Positions 51,289 to 60,242 of a stretch of 64,000 nucleotides of DNA are shown piece after piece. The notes below the pieces were generated by a model. It was not told the origin of the DNA. It searched no databases and saw only the letters and a list, made by a program, of their open reading frames with translations. Source of the DNA: Sphingomonas sp. (GTDB lineage Bacteria; Pseudomonadota; Alphaproteobacteria; Sphingomonadales; Sphingomonadaceae). The stretch's first letter is position 1, and each line of letters opens with the position of its first letter. The position numbers were made by a program, and so were the translations under genes. The stretch spans positions 434,001 through 498,000 of the forward strand of contig NZ_JAGIAM010000003.1 of the NCBI RefSeq assembly GCF_017744835.1, given 5' to 3'.

Positions 51289-52733
51289 TGGGCAACTCGA
51301 TGCAAATTCTCGCTGCGCTTCCCGAGCTGGTGCTCGCGTCGGGCGCAATCCTGCTGATGCTGGTCGCCGCATGGGGCGGCCAGGCCTCCACCCGCCTGGT
51401 GAGCTGGGCGTCGGTCGCAGTGCTGATCGGCGCGGGCATTTCGCTTGCGGGTCCGGCGTCGGCGGGCGGAGAGGCGTTCGACGGGCTCTACCGGCCCGAC
51501 ATGTTCGCCGCCTTCTCCAAGGTGCTGATCTTCGCCGCCGCGGCGGTGTCGATCGTGATCGCCCCGCGCTATTTCCAGCGCACCTCGGGTGACGACCTGC
51601 GCCCCGAATATCCGGTGCTGATCCTGCTTTCGGCCGCGGGCATGGGGATGATGGTCTCCGCCGGCGACCTGCTGACGCTCTATGTCGGTCTCGAGCTGCA
51701 GAGCCTTTCGGCGTACGTCCTCGCCAGCTTCATGCGCCGCGACGCGCGTTCGGCCGAGGCGGGCCTCAAGTATTTCGTCCTCGGCGCGCTTGCCTCGGGC
51801 ATCCTGCTCTACGGCATCAGCCTGGTCTATGGCTTCTCTGGCACGACGCTCTTCTCGGGCGTGGCCGAAGCCTATGCCGGCGGCCGCTCGATGGGGCTGC
51901 TGTTCGGCCTGGTGTTCGTCTTCGCGGGCTTGGCGTTCAAGATCAGCGCGGTGCCGTTCCACATGTGGACGCCCGACGTCTATGAAGGCGCGCCGACCCC
52001 GGTGACTGCCTTCTTCGCCTCGGCTCCCAAGGTCGCGGCGGTTGCGCTCGCGGTCCGCGTCGCTGTCGAGGCGATGCACCCGGCGCTGCACGACTGGCGC
52101 CAGATCGTGATCTTCGCCTCGCTCGCCTCGATCGTGCTCGGCGCAGTCGGCGCGATCGGCCAGACCAGCATCAAGCGACTGCTCGCCTATTCGTCGATCA
52201 ACAATGTCGGCTTCGCGCTCGTCGGGCTCGCGGCGGGCACGCCCGAGGGCGTGTCGAGCGTGCTGATCTACATGGCGATCTACGTCGTGATGACGCTCGG
52301 CAGCTTCCTCGTCGTGCTCCAGATGCGCGACGCCGAGGGCCGCTCGATCGAGACGATCGAGAGCCTCTCGGGCATGTCGCGCACCCGTCCGGGCCTCGCG
52401 CTCGCGCTGGCGATCTTCATGTTCAGCCTCGCGGGCATCCCGCCGCTGCTCGGCTTCTTCGCCAAGCTGAGCGTGTTCATGGCGGCGGTGCAGGCCGGGC
52501 TGTGGATCTTTGCGGCACTGGCCGCCGCCGCATCGGTGATCGGCGCGTACTACTACCTCAAGATCGTCAAGACGATGTACTTCGACGAGCCGGCCCCGGC
52601 CTTCGCCGGCCGCGCCGACGCCGTCGAGGGCGGACTGATCGTCCTCACGGCCGCGGCGATCTCGCCGATCGGCTGGCTGCTGCTCGGGCCGCTCGGTCTG
52701 TGGTCGGCGGCCGCGGCAAGGGCGCTCTTCTGA
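51288..52733 (+). CDS. nuoN: NADH-quinone oxidoreductase subunit N
   Basis: 481 residues, the third antiporter-like subunit. YVGLELQSLSAYVLASFMRRD, KYFVLGALASGILLYG, HMWTPDVYEGAPTPVTAFFA and LLAYSSINNVGFALVGL are typical. It ends the nuo gene series. Its TGA is part of CTGA, and the biotin ligase frame continues from here without a gap. Confidence 0.96.
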   Translation: MGNSMQILAALPELVLASGAILLMLVAAWGGQASTRLVSWASVAVLIGAGISLAGPASAGGEAFDGLYRPDMFAAFSKVLIFAAAAVSIVIAPRYFQRTSGDDLRPEYPVLILLSAAGMGMMVSAGDLLTLYVGLELQSLSAYVLASFMRRDARSAEAGLKYFVLGALASGILLYGISLVYGFSGTTLFSGVAEAYAGGRSMGLLFGLVFVFAGLAFKISAVPFHMWTPDVYEGAPTPVTAFFASAPKVAAVALAVRVAVEAMHPALHDWRQIVIFASLASIVLGAVGAIGQTSIKRLLAYSSINNVGFALVGLAAGTPEGVSSVLIYMAIYVVMTLGSFLVVLQMRDAEGRSIETIESLSGMSRTRPGLALALAIFMFSLAGIPPLLGFFAKLSVFMAAVQAGLWIFAALAAAASVIGAYYYLKIVKTMYFDEPAPAFAGRADAVEGGLIVLTAAAISPIGWLLLGPLGLWSAAAARALF

Positions 52734-53434
52734 GCCACGGCGTCCGTACCGTCGCGGAGACGGGCTCGACCAACGCAGACATGGCCGAGCTCGCCCGCGC
52801 GGGCGCCGCGGAGGGGAGCTGGCTCCGTGCCGAGCGCCAGACCGCGGGCAGGGGCCGTCAGGGCCGCGCCTGGGAATCGCCCGTCGGCAATCTCTATGCG
52901 AGCACGTTGGTCCGGCTTCGGCCCAGCGATCCGCCGCCCGCGACACTCGCGCTCGTCGCGGCGGTGGCGCTGGAAGAAGCGGTGCGCACGCACGGCGTCC
53001 AGGCGGTGCTCAAATGGCCCAACGACCTGCTGGTCGATGGCGCCAAGCTCTCCGGCATCCTGCTCGAGCGTGCCGATGAGGCCGTGGTGATCGGCTTCGG
53101 CGTCAATCTCCACCACTGCCCCGAAGGGCTCGACCGTGCGGCGACCAGCATGCGCGTCTATGGCGCCGCGCCCGACCCGCAACTCTTCGCCGAGACGCTC
53201 GCCGAGGCCTTCGAGCGCTGGCTCGCGCGCTGGCGGGGCGAGGGGATCGCGCCGGTCCGCGACCGCTGGCTCGCCCGCGCGCACCCGCTCGGCACGGCGC
53301 TCACTGCCCGCCTGGCCGACGGCAGCGCGCGCGAGGGGCTGTTCGACGGCCTCGACCGCGACGGCGCGCTCATCCTGCGCTTGGCCGACGGGACGCGTCA
53401 TGTCATTCACGCAGGCGACGTGTTCCTGCTCTGA
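52730..53434 (+). CDS. birA: Biotin--[acetyl-CoA-carboxylase] ligase (no DNA-binding domain)
   Basis: About 234 residues. [15 protein letters not shown] opens the catalytic domain. [20 protein letters not shown] is the biotinyl-AMP loop, and [18 protein letters not shown] has the catalytic Lys; the C-terminal SH3-like domain follows. It lacks the N-terminal HTH, so it cannot act as a repressor. The start is unclear: the first ATG (52781) would cut off the conserved STN segment; CTG 52730 sits in a CTGA overlap that mimics the ATGA overlaps of the operon, with AAGGG eight bases upstream; GTG 52700 is the nearest standard start. It attaches biotin to carrier proteins such as the carboxylase at the window end. 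Confidence 0.92.
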   Translation: MSHGVRTVAETGSTNADMAELARAGAAEGSWLRAERQTAGRGRQGRAWESPVGNLYASTLVRLRPSDPPPATLALVAAVALEEAVRTHGVQAVLKWPNDLLVDGAKLSGILLERADEAVVIGFGVNLHHCPEGLDRAATSMRVYGAAPDPQLFAETLAEAFERWLARWRGEGIAPVRDRWLARAHPLGTALTARLADGSAREGLFDGLDRDGALILRLADGTRHVIHAGDVFLL

Positions 53435-53445
53435 AAGGGAAATCG

Positions 53446-54228
53446 ATGCTGCTCGCGGTCGACGCCGGCAACACCAATGTCGTCTTCGCGCTGCTCGACG
53501 GCGAGCAGATCCGCGGCCGCTGGCGGATCGCCACCGATCCGCGCCGCACCGCCGACGAATATGCCGTCTGGCTGAGCCAGCTGCTGAGCCTCGAGGGCTA
53601 TGACCGCTCGGTGGTGACCGGGGTGATCATCAGCACCGTCGTGCCGCGCGCGCTCCACAATCTGGAAGTGCTGGCGCAGAAATATTTCAAGACCGAGCCG
53701 GTGATCGCGGGGCAGGGGAGCGCGGAGTGGGGATTCCCGCTCGACGTCGAGGAGCCGCAGGGTCTCGGCGCCGATCGCGCGCTCAACATGATCGCGGGGC
53801 ACGCGCGCCATTCGGGCGACCTGATCATCATCGATTTCGGCACCGCGACCACCTTCGAGATCGTCGACTATCGCGGCGCGTACAAGGGCGGGATCATCGC
53901 GCCGGGGATCAACCTGTCGCTTGACGCGCTTGTCACTGCCGCCGCCAAGCTGCCGCGCATCGCGATCACCGCGCCGGCGAGCACCAGCGTGATCGGCCGC
54001 AATACCGTCGACCAGATGCATATCGGCATCTATTGGGGCTATGTCGCGATGATCGAGGGGCTCGTCGCGCGGATGAAGGCCGAGATCGGCCGCCCATCCA
54101 AGGTGATCGCGACCGGGGGCCTGGCGGTGCTGTTCGAGAAGCATACGGACGTGTTCGACGCGATCGAGCCCGACCTCACGATTCAAGGCCTGGCGATGCT
54201 GTGGGAGCGGAGCCAGACACAGGCTTGA
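53446..54228 (+). CDS. coaX: Type III pantothenate kinase
   Basis: 260 residues of the ASKHA fold. [20 protein letters not shown] is the phosphate-binding opening, [13 protein letters not shown] has the catalytic Asp, and [28 protein letters not shown] is typical of CoaX. It phosphorylates pantothenate, the first step of CoA synthesis. AGGGAA precedes ATG 53446. It follows birA after 11 bp; the order nuoN-birA-coaX-rnj is common in alphaproteobacteria. Confidence 0.96.
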   Translation: MLLAVDAGNTNVVFALLDGEQIRGRWRIATDPRRTADEYAVWLSQLLSLEGYDRSVVTGVIISTVVPRALHNLEVLAQKYFKTEPVIAGQGSAEWGFPLDVEEPQGLGADRALNMIAGHARHSGDLIIIDFGTATTFEIVDYRGAYKGGIIAPGINLSLDALVTAAAKLPRIAITAPASTSVIGRNTVDQMHIGIYWGYVAMIEGLVARMKAEIGRPSKVIATGGLAVLFEKHTDVFDAIEPDLTIQGLAMLWERSQTQA

Positions 54229-54238
54229 TACATTTATC

Positions 54239-54328
54239 CGTCACCCCCGCGAAAGCGGGGGCCCATCTCCCGAAAGGCGGTGCCTCGCGCCCCGCAGGAG
54301 ATAGGTCCCCGCTTTCGCGGGGATGACG
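54239..54328. repeat. Imperfect palindromic intergenic repeat (GTCAC...ATGAC type)
   Basis: A 90-bp element with outer arms CGTCACCCCCGCGAAAGCGGGG and CCCCGCTTTCGCGGGGATGACG and a middle part with CATCTCC and GGAGATAG. It starts ten bases after the coaX stop and ends 22 bases before rnj. Confidence 0.8.
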
Positions 54329-54350
54329 AAAAGCAAAAGACAGGAAACAC

Positions 54351-55985
54351 GTGAAACCCGGCAACGAACTCCTCTTCCTCGCGCTCGGCGGCTCGGGCGA
54401 GATCGGCATGAACGTCAATCTCTACGGCACGCAGGGCAAGTGGCTGATGGTCGACTGCGGCATCACCTTCGGCGACGCCAATTACCCGGGCATCGACGTG
54501 ATCCTGCCCGACCTCCAGTTCATCGAGGAGCGGCTCGACGACCTGCTCGGCATCGTCCTCACCCACGGGCATGAGGACCATATCGGCGCGCTGCCCTATC
54601 TCGCCGCCGATCTGGGAGTGCCGCTCTATGCGACGCCGTTCACCGCGGGGCTGATCTACGGCAAGCTCGAGGAAGAGGGGATCACCGACAAGGTCGAGCT
54701 CCACATCGTCGACGAGGAGGGCCCGTTCACCGTCGGCCCCTTCACCATGACCTATACCCCGCTCGCCCATTCGATCCCCGAGGGTAACGCGATCCTGATC
54801 GAGACGCCCTATGGCCGCGTCTTCCACACCGGCGACTGGAAGCTCGACGACGCGCCGTCGCTCGGCGGCGCCTCGACCGCCGCGGAGCTGACTGCGATCG
54901 GCGACAAGGGCGTGCTCGCGCTGGTCTGCGATTCGACCAACGTCTTCAATCCCGAGGCATCGGGGTCCGAGGCCGACGTCCGCAAGGGCCTCGACGAAGT
55001 GATCGGCGCCGCCAAGGGGCGCGTGCTCGTCACCACCTTCGCCTCCAACGCCGCACGGCTCCAGACCCTGGGCGAAGTGGCGACCGACACCGGCCGCGCG
55101 CTGTGCGTCGCGGGCCGCTCGCTCGACCGGATTCTGCGCGTTGCGCGACAGACCGGCTATCTGCGCGACTTTCCCGAGACGGTCGATTTCGACACCGCGA
55201 TGACGATGCCGCGGGACAAGGTGCTGATCGTCGCGACGGGCGGGCAGGGCGAGCCGCGCGCGGCGCTCAACCGCATCGCCGAGGGGACGCACCAGCTCAA
55301 GCTGACCGAGGGCGACCTCGTCGTCTTCTCGTCGCGCCAGATCCCGGGCAACGAGATCGCGATCGGCAAGATCATGAACACACTCGCCTCCAAGGGCGTC
55401 GACATCGTCACCGATCGCCAGGCGTTCATCCACGTCTCGGGCCATCCCGGCCGCCCCGAGCTCGCCGAGATGTACCGCTGGATCCGCCCCGAGATCATCC
55501 TGCCGGTTCACGGCGAGGTTCGTCACATGCACGAACAGTCGCGCTTCGCGCTGTCGCTGGGCGTCCCGCGCGCGATCAATCAGGTCAATGGCGAGATCTG
55601 GCGCCTCGCGCCGGGCGCGCCCGAGCGGATCGGCTTCGCCGCCGCGGGCCGGCTCGTGCTCGACGGCGACGTGATCCTTCCCGCCGACGGTACCACGATC
55701 AACGAGCGCCGCCGCGTTGCGCTCTATGGCCAGATCTCGGTCGCGGTCGCGATCCGCGGCGGCAAGCTGGCCGGCGAGCCGCAGGTCCGCATCCAGGGCG
55801 TGCCGGTGGAGGAGGACAAGGAGCTGTTCCTGGCCGATGCCGTGGCTGCCGCGCGCGAAGCGGTGCGCAGCGACGGTCGCAACGCCGAGAAGCTGCGCGA
55901 GAGCCTGCGCCTCGCCGTCCGCCGCGCCGCCACGCGCTTCACGGGCAAGAAGCCCGTGGTCGACGTGCTGATCATCGAGATCTGA
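54351..55985 (+). CDS. rnj: Ribonuclease J
   Basis: 544 residues from GTG 54351, seven bases after ACAGGA. The metallo-beta-lactamase motif is THGHEDHIGALPY at residues 71-83 (His72, His74, Asp76, His77 bind zinc). Further ligands lie in GDWKLD and the beta-CASP part has SSRQIPGNEIAI and HVSGHPGRPELAEMYRWIRP, then VHGEVRHMHEQ. The C-terminal domain is present. It is an endonuclease and 5'-3' exonuclease for RNA decay. Confidence 0.95.
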   Translation: MKPGNELLFLALGGSGEIGMNVNLYGTQGKWLMVDCGITFGDANYPGIDVILPDLQFIEERLDDLLGIVLTHGHEDHIGALPYLAADLGVPLYATPFTAGLIYGKLEEEGITDKVELHIVDEEGPFTVGPFTMTYTPLAHSIPEGNAILIETPYGRVFHTGDWKLDDAPSLGGASTAAELTAIGDKGVLALVCDSTNVFNPEASGSEADVRKGLDEVIGAAKGRVLVTTFASNAARLQTLGEVATDTGRALCVAGRSLDRILRVARQTGYLRDFPETVDFDTAMTMPRDKVLIVATGGQGEPRAALNRIAEGTHQLKLTEGDLVVFSSRQIPGNEIAIGKIMNTLASKGVDIVTDRQAFIHVSGHPGRPELAEMYRWIRPEIILPVHGEVRHMHEQSRFALSLGVPRAINQVNGEIWRLAPGAPERIGFAAAGRLVLDGDVILPADGTTINERRRVALYGQISVAVAIRGGKLAGEPQVRIQGVPVEEDKELFLADAVAAAREAVRSDGRNAEKLRESLRLAVRRAATRFTGKKPVVDVLIIEI

Positions 55986-55986
55986 G

Positions 55987-56253
55987 ATGCGCTTCCAGTC
56001 GGCGCTCGCGATCTATTTCCTGTTCTGGGCCTTCTCGGTCTTCTTCGTGCTGCCGTTCGGCGTCCGCACGGCGCACGAAGTGGGCGGCGAGCTGGTCCCC
56101 GGTCAGGCCGAAAGCGCGCCGCACGAATTCTCGGTGAAGAAGGTACTGCTGCGCACGACCATCGTCGCGACCGTGCTGTTCGGGCTCTATTACGCCAATT
56201 ACGTCTATGGCTGGGTCACCCCCGAGATGCTCGACTGGGCGCATCGCGACTGA
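55987..56253 (+). CDS. DUF1467 family membrane protein
   Basis: 88 residues starting one base after the rnj stop codon. Two membrane helices (LAIYFLFWAFSVFFVLPFGV and LLRTTIVATVLFGLYYANYV) joined by a polar loop, HEVGGELVPGQAESAP. It matches DUF1467, found in alphaproteobacteria and often next to rnj. Function unknown; perhaps membrane-linked RNA or ribosome work, but only context says so. Confidence 0.88.
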   Translation: MRFQSALAIYFLFWAFSVFFVLPFGVRTAHEVGGELVPGQAESAPHEFSVKKVLLRTTIVATVLFGLYYANYVYGWVTPEMLDWAHRD

Positions 56254-56276
56254 GCCAACCCGATCGGCAGACCAGT

Positions 56277-56359
56277 TGTCATCTCCGCGAAGGCGCGGAC
56301 CCAGGAATCACGAGCGACGTCGCTGATGGCTCCGGGGCTCCGCCTTCGCGGGGATGACG
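56277..56359. repeat. Imperfect palindromic intergenic repeat (GTCAT...ATGAC type)
   Basis: Outer arms TGTCATCTCCGCGAAGGCG and CGCCTTCGCGGGGATGACG with inner arms GACCCAGG and GGCTCCGGGGCT. It lies between the convergent DUF1467 gene and the coiled-coil gene at 56366, and nearly fills the gap. Confidence 0.75.
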
Positions 56360-56365
56360 GGACGC

Positions 56366-58681
56366 CTAGGTCCGCAGGCGCTCGATTGCCTGGGCCAGCG
56401 CGACGTAGAGCTTGCCCATGTCGGACGAAAGCAGCGTCACGCCCAGCGGCGAGCCGTCGCGCAGCGTCAGGATGTGCCGCAACATCGCCTCGAAGTCGTG
56501 GATGTAGCGGTTGACGTTCTCGTGGAAGCCTTCGTCCTCGTCATAGAGGCGCGCGATCTCGCGGGTCTGTGACGGGTCGAGCAGCCGCACTGCGCGCCGC
56601 GTGAAGACGCCGCGGTCGCCCTTGAGATAGGCCGCCCAGGCGCTGTCTGCGACTTCGGCCGAGAAGGCCTTGGCGATGTCGATCGACGCCGAGTTGAGCG
56701 CCTCGACGAGCAGCGAGACGCGGCGCGAGAAATTCTCGCTGTCGGCCTTCTCGATCTCGCCGCGCGCGTCGGCGATCTGCGCTTCGACCTTGGACGTGGT
56801 GTTGGCGAGCGTCACCATCTGCTGGGTGAGCTTTTCCGAAGCGAGCGTCGCAGCCGCGATCGCGGCCTCGGTAGCCTCGGCCAATTCGGCGAGCTGCCAG
56901 CGCACCGATCCGTCGACCGCGCGCTTGAGCGCGGCGTTGCTCGCATCCTCGAGCGCGCGCGCCGCCTCGGGCGCGACACCGGCGAGCGTCTTGCGGGCAT
57001 GATCCGCCGCGGCGGTCGCGGTCTCGCGCACCTGGAGCAGCGCGTCGACAAGTTGGGGGGCGGCGGTTTCGGCGAAGCGGCGGGTGGTGTCGATCGTCTC
57101 GTCGACGATGGTGCCGAGCGCATGCGCCTGCTCGCCGCCGGTGGCCAGCGTCTCGAGCAGCGAGGCCTGGGTCTTGGCGAGCGTGTCGCGCTGCTGCGAG
57201 ACGACGCCGGCGATCGCCTCGATCGCGTCGTGCGTGCTCTCGGCGGCAGTGACCAGCGCGAGCAGCTCGGGCTTGGCGCCGGCGACGACCTGCCGGCTCG
57301 CGACGATCCGGTCGTCGAGCCGCTCGAGCGCCGCGGGGAGCGTCTCGTCGATCTCGCGCGCCGAGGCGTCGAGCGCCGTCAGCAGGTCCTCGGAAGTGCC
57401 GATCACCTTGCGGGCCAGATCCTCGCCGGCGCGCAGGGCGTGACCCATCGCATCCATCGACCCGTGGAGCGCGCTCACCGACGCGGCGAGCGCCTGGGTC
57501 CGCTCCATGCCGCTGGCGTGCAGCGCGTCGAGCTCGCGGTCGATCCGGTCGACGCCGCCCGAGAGCCCCTCGAACAGCGCCTCGCCGCGACCCTGCTCCT
57601 CGCCGAGCCGGGCGCCGATGCGCGTGATCCGCTCCTCGATCTCGGCCATGCGCGCGCCCAGCGCCTCGGCGCTGTCGCGACCCGCACGGTCGAGCGCGGC
57701 CTGGTTGGCGCCGAGCATGGCGAGGATCGCCTCGCCCTGCGCGGCGATGCCTTTGCGCGCCTCGTCCACGGCCTGGGCGGCGCGGTCGAGCACGCCGTCG
57801 ACGGCGTTGGACATCTCGCCGGTGACTTGCTCGAGCCGCGCACTGGCGGTCTCGCTGGTCGCCTCCATGCGAGCGATGTGCGCGGCGAGCCGCTCGGCGG
57901 CGCCCCCGGCGATCGCGTCGGCGTCGCGCCCGCGCTCGGCAAGCGCGGTGAGCTGCGTGTCGAGCGACGCCGCACGCTGGCTGGCGGCCAGCCCGGCGGA
58001 ATCGAGCCGCCCGGCCATCTCGCGCATCTCGTCATGCGCCTTGGGTAGCGAGGAGAGGACGATTTCGACGCGGCGCTCGGCCTCTGCGGTGGCATCGCCG
58101 AGCGCACGGCTGCTCGTGTCGATCGCACGGGCATGCCGGTCGGCGGTATTGGCCACCGATTCGAGCTGCTCGGCGGCGCGGTCGCCCATCGCGATCAGCA
58201 GATTGGTCTGCTCGGCGAGCATCTCGCGGTTCTCGGCGATCTTGCGCGCGAGCGTGGCGACGACTCGCTCGAGGCTCGCTGCCTCGGCGCGCATCGCGCG
58301 GGCAGTGGCGCCGAAGCGCTTCGCCTCGGCGCGGCTCGTGCGCAGGCCCAGAAGATAGAGGATGCCGATCAGCGCCGGTGGCACGCACATCGCCGCGAGC
58401 AGCTGCACCAATGTAACAGGCTCGATCGGCCCCTGCAGCGCCGGGAGCACCAGCCACGTGGCCACGCCGATCCAGGCAAGCGCGGCAAGTACCGCCAGCG
58501 CCGGCACCAGCCAGCCTGCGCCGCCGCGGGCCTCGTCTTCTTCTTCGTCGATCTCGTACATCGTCTCGGGCTCGGGCTCCGGCTCGGCGTGCACGAAGGC
58601 ACCGACCTCGACCGGCTGATGTTGCGCGTTGCCGCCGGCCGCGGCGCGTTTGGCGAATTCTGCGGGCTGTCCCCCAATCAT
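56366..58681 (-). CDS. Large membrane-anchored coiled-coil protein, unknown function
   Basis: 771 residues. A short acidic N-terminus (EPEPEPETMYEIDEEEDEA) is followed by two membrane helices at about 56-80 and 91-112, then about 560 residues of nearly unbroken Ala/Glu/Arg/Leu heptads (for example SLERVVATLARKIAENREML). The C-terminal 110 residues seem folded: NFSRRVSLLVEALNSASIDIA, AWAAYLKGDRGVFTRRAVRLL and MLRHILTLRDGSPLGVTLLSS. The long helix resembles methyl-accepting chemotaxis and ATP-independent scaffold proteins, but no HAMP or MCP hairpin motif is seen. The cell location would be the inner membrane with the coil in the cytoplasm. A palindrome lies immediately upstream. Confidence 0.8.
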   Translation of the reverse strand: MIGGQPAEFAKRAAAGGNAQHQPVEVGAFVHAEPEPEPETMYEIDEEEDEARGGAGWLVPALAVLAALAWIGVATWLVLPALQGPIEPVTLVQLLAAMCVPPALIGILYLLGLRTSRAEAKRFGATARAMRAEAASLERVVATLARKIAENREMLAEQTNLLIAMGDRAAEQLESVANTADRHARAIDTSSRALGDATAEAERRVEIVLSSLPKAHDEMREMAGRLDSAGLAASQRAASLDTQLTALAERGRDADAIAGGAAERLAAHIARMEATSETASARLEQVTGEMSNAVDGVLDRAAQAVDEARKGIAAQGEAILAMLGANQAALDRAGRDSAEALGARMAEIEERITRIGARLGEEQGRGEALFEGLSGGVDRIDRELDALHASGMERTQALAASVSALHGSMDAMGHALRAGEDLARKVIGTSEDLLTALDASAREIDETLPAALERLDDRIVASRQVVAGAKPELLALVTAAESTHDAIEAIAGVVSQQRDTLAKTQASLLETLATGGEQAHALGTIVDETIDTTRRFAETAAPQLVDALLQVRETATAAADHARKTLAGVAPEAARALEDASNAALKRAVDGSVRWQLAELAEATEAAIAAATLASEKLTQQMVTLANTTSKVEAQIADARGEIEKADSENFSRRVSLLVEALNSASIDIAKAFSAEVADSAWAAYLKGDRGVFTRRAVRLLDPSQTREIARLYDEDEGFHENVNRYIHDFEAMLRHILTLRDGSPLGVTLLSSDMGKLYVALAQAIERLRT

Positions 58682-58685
58682 ACAG

Positions 58686-58700
58686 TTTGTGTATCACAAA
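58686..58700. promoter_or_regulatory. Palindrome TTTGTG-TAT-CACAAA at the start of the coiled-coil gene
   Basis: Perfect 6-bp arms around a TAT centre, four bases upstream of the start codon of the minus-strand coiled-coil gene and 55 bp from the start of the Hpt-like gene on the other strand. No ribosome-binding sequence is visible for the coiled-coil gene there. An operator or a leaderless-transcript start are the options. Confidence 0.4.
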
Positions 58701-58755
58701 TCGCCGGGGCACCAACAGCGCGAACGCAACGAATGGTTAAGAGCCGTGGCGTAGC

Positions 58756-59058
58756 ATGGCGACCATGGCTTATGACCCTGGTGCGATCGATGCGACGCTG
58801 GCGGCGGCGGTGGGCGACGAGCCCGCGCTGATCGTCGAGCTGCGCGAGGCTTTCCTCGAGAGCGTGAAGCGCTGCCTCGCGACGATGAAGGCCGCCGACG
58901 GGCCCGAGAGCTGGACCGCCGCGGCGCTGCGCCTCAAGGGCCTCGCGGCAAGCTTCGGCGCGATCCGGCTGATGGCGCTCGCCTCCGAAGCCGCCGCCGG
59001 CCAGACCCGCGACGCCGAAATGCTCCGCCGCATCCAGCGCGCGATCGAGCGGCTCTAA
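58756..59058 (+). CDS. Degenerate Hpt-like protein (phospho-acceptor His missing)
   Basis: 100 residues. The pattern VGDEPALIVELREAFLESVKRCLATM, then AALRLKGLAASFGAIRLMALASEAA, and RRIQRAIERL, is that of a four-helix Hpt domain. In active Hpt domains the central motif is HxLKGxAxxxGA; here it reads LRLKGLAASFGA, with Leu58 in place of His. So it probably cannot carry phosphate and may instead bind response regulators or a kinase. ATG 58756 has a second ATG three codons on. The stop overlaps the stop of the VWA gene on the other strand. Confidence 0.78.
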   Translation: MATMAYDPGAIDATLAAAVGDEPALIVELREAFLESVKRCLATMKAADGPESWTAAALRLKGLAASFGAIRLMALASEAAAGQTRDAEMLRRIQRAIERL

Positions 59059-60233
59059 CGCTTCCGGCTCAGCTCGCGCATCGCGTCGTCGAGCCCGGCG
59101 AGGGTGAGCGGGTACATGCGGTCGTGCATCAGCTCGCGGATCAGGCGCACCGACTGCGAATAGCTCCAGTGCGCCTCGGGCAGCACGTTGAGCCACACCG
59201 CGGCGGGATAGGTGCTCACCAGCCGCTGCATCCACAGCGCGCCGGCTTCCTCGTTGAAATGCTCGACCGATCCGCCGGGATGCGTGATCTCATAGGCGCT
59301 CATCGAGGCGTCGCCGACGAACACCAGCTTATAGTCGTGGCCGTATTTGTGGAGGATGTCGCGGGTCGGCGTCCGCTCGGTGAAGCGGCGAGCGTTGTCC
59401 TTCCACACGCCCTCGTAGATGCAATTGTGGAAGTAGAAGAATTCGAGGTTCTTGAACTCGCTGGTCGCGGCCGAGAACAGCTCCTCGCAGAGCTTGATGT
59501 GCGGGTCCATCGATCCGCCGACGTCGAGGAAGAGCAGCAGCTTGACGGCGTTGTGCCGCTCGGGGCGCATCCGCACGTCGAGCCAGCCCTGGCGCGCGGT
59601 GCCGTCGATCGTCGCGTCGATGTCGAGCTCGTCGGCCGCACCCTCGCGGGCGAAGCGGCGCAGCCGGCGTAGCGCGAGCTTGATGTTGCGCGTGCCCAGC
59701 TCGCGGCTGCTGTCGAGGTTGCGGAACGCGCGCTGCTCCCAGACCTTGATCGCGCGCCCGTGCCTCGACTCGCCGCCGATGCGCACGCCTTCGGGATTGT
59801 AGCCCGCGTTCCCGTACGGCGAGGTGCCGCCGGTGCCGATCCAATTGCTGCCGCCCTGATGGCGTTCGTGCTGTTCTTCCAGCCGCTTGCGCAGCGTTTC
59901 CATGATCTCGTCCCAGGAGCCGAGCGCCTTGATCTCGGCCATCTCCTCGGACGTCAGGAACTTCTCGGCGACGGCCTTCAGCCACTCCTCGGGGATGTCG
60001 GCGGGCGCGGCTCCGTAGCTGGTCTCGACGCCCTTGAAGACCTGCGCGAACACCTGGTCGAAGCGGTCGAGCAGCCCCTCGTCCTTCACATAGGTGGCGC
60101 GGGCGAGATAATAGAAAGCCTCGGGCGTGCGCTCGATCACGTCGCGGTCGAGCGCCTCGAGCAGCAGCAGATGCTCCTTGAGGCTCGCCGGGATGCCGGC
60201 GGCGCGCAGCGCGTCGAGGAAGGCGAGGAACAT
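59055..60233 (-). CDS. CoxE-like VWA-domain protein
   Basis: 392 residues. The N-terminal part AFLDALRAAGIPASLKEHLLLLEAL, FYYLARATYVKDEGLLDRFDQVFAQVF is the CoxE-like domain. The C-terminal half is a von Willebrand A domain with LLLFLDVGGSMDPHIKLCEEL as a modified MIDAS (DxGGS in place of DxSxS), and KLVFVGDASMSAYE. CoxE proteins work with MoxR-type AAA ATPases in metal-cofactor enzyme maturation, but no MoxR gene lies next to this one in the window. The stop overlaps that of the Hpt-like gene (shared CTAA). Confidence 0.9.
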   Translation of the reverse strand: MFLAFLDALRAAGIPASLKEHLLLLEALDRDVIERTPEAFYYLARATYVKDEGLLDRFDQVFAQVFKGVETSYGAAPADIPEEWLKAVAEKFLTSEEMAEIKALGSWDEIMETLRKRLEEQHERHQGGSNWIGTGGTSPYGNAGYNPEGVRIGGESRHGRAIKVWEQRAFRNLDSSRELGTRNIKLALRRLRRFAREGAADELDIDATIDGTARQGWLDVRMRPERHNAVKLLLFLDVGGSMDPHIKLCEELFSAATSEFKNLEFFYFHNCIYEGVWKDNARRFTERTPTRDILHKYGHDYKLVFVGDASMSAYEITHPGGSVEHFNEEAGALWMQRLVSTYPAAVWLNVLPEAHWSYSQSVRLIRELMHDRMYPLTLAGLDDAMRELSRKR

Positions 60234-60242
60234 CGCCCCACT

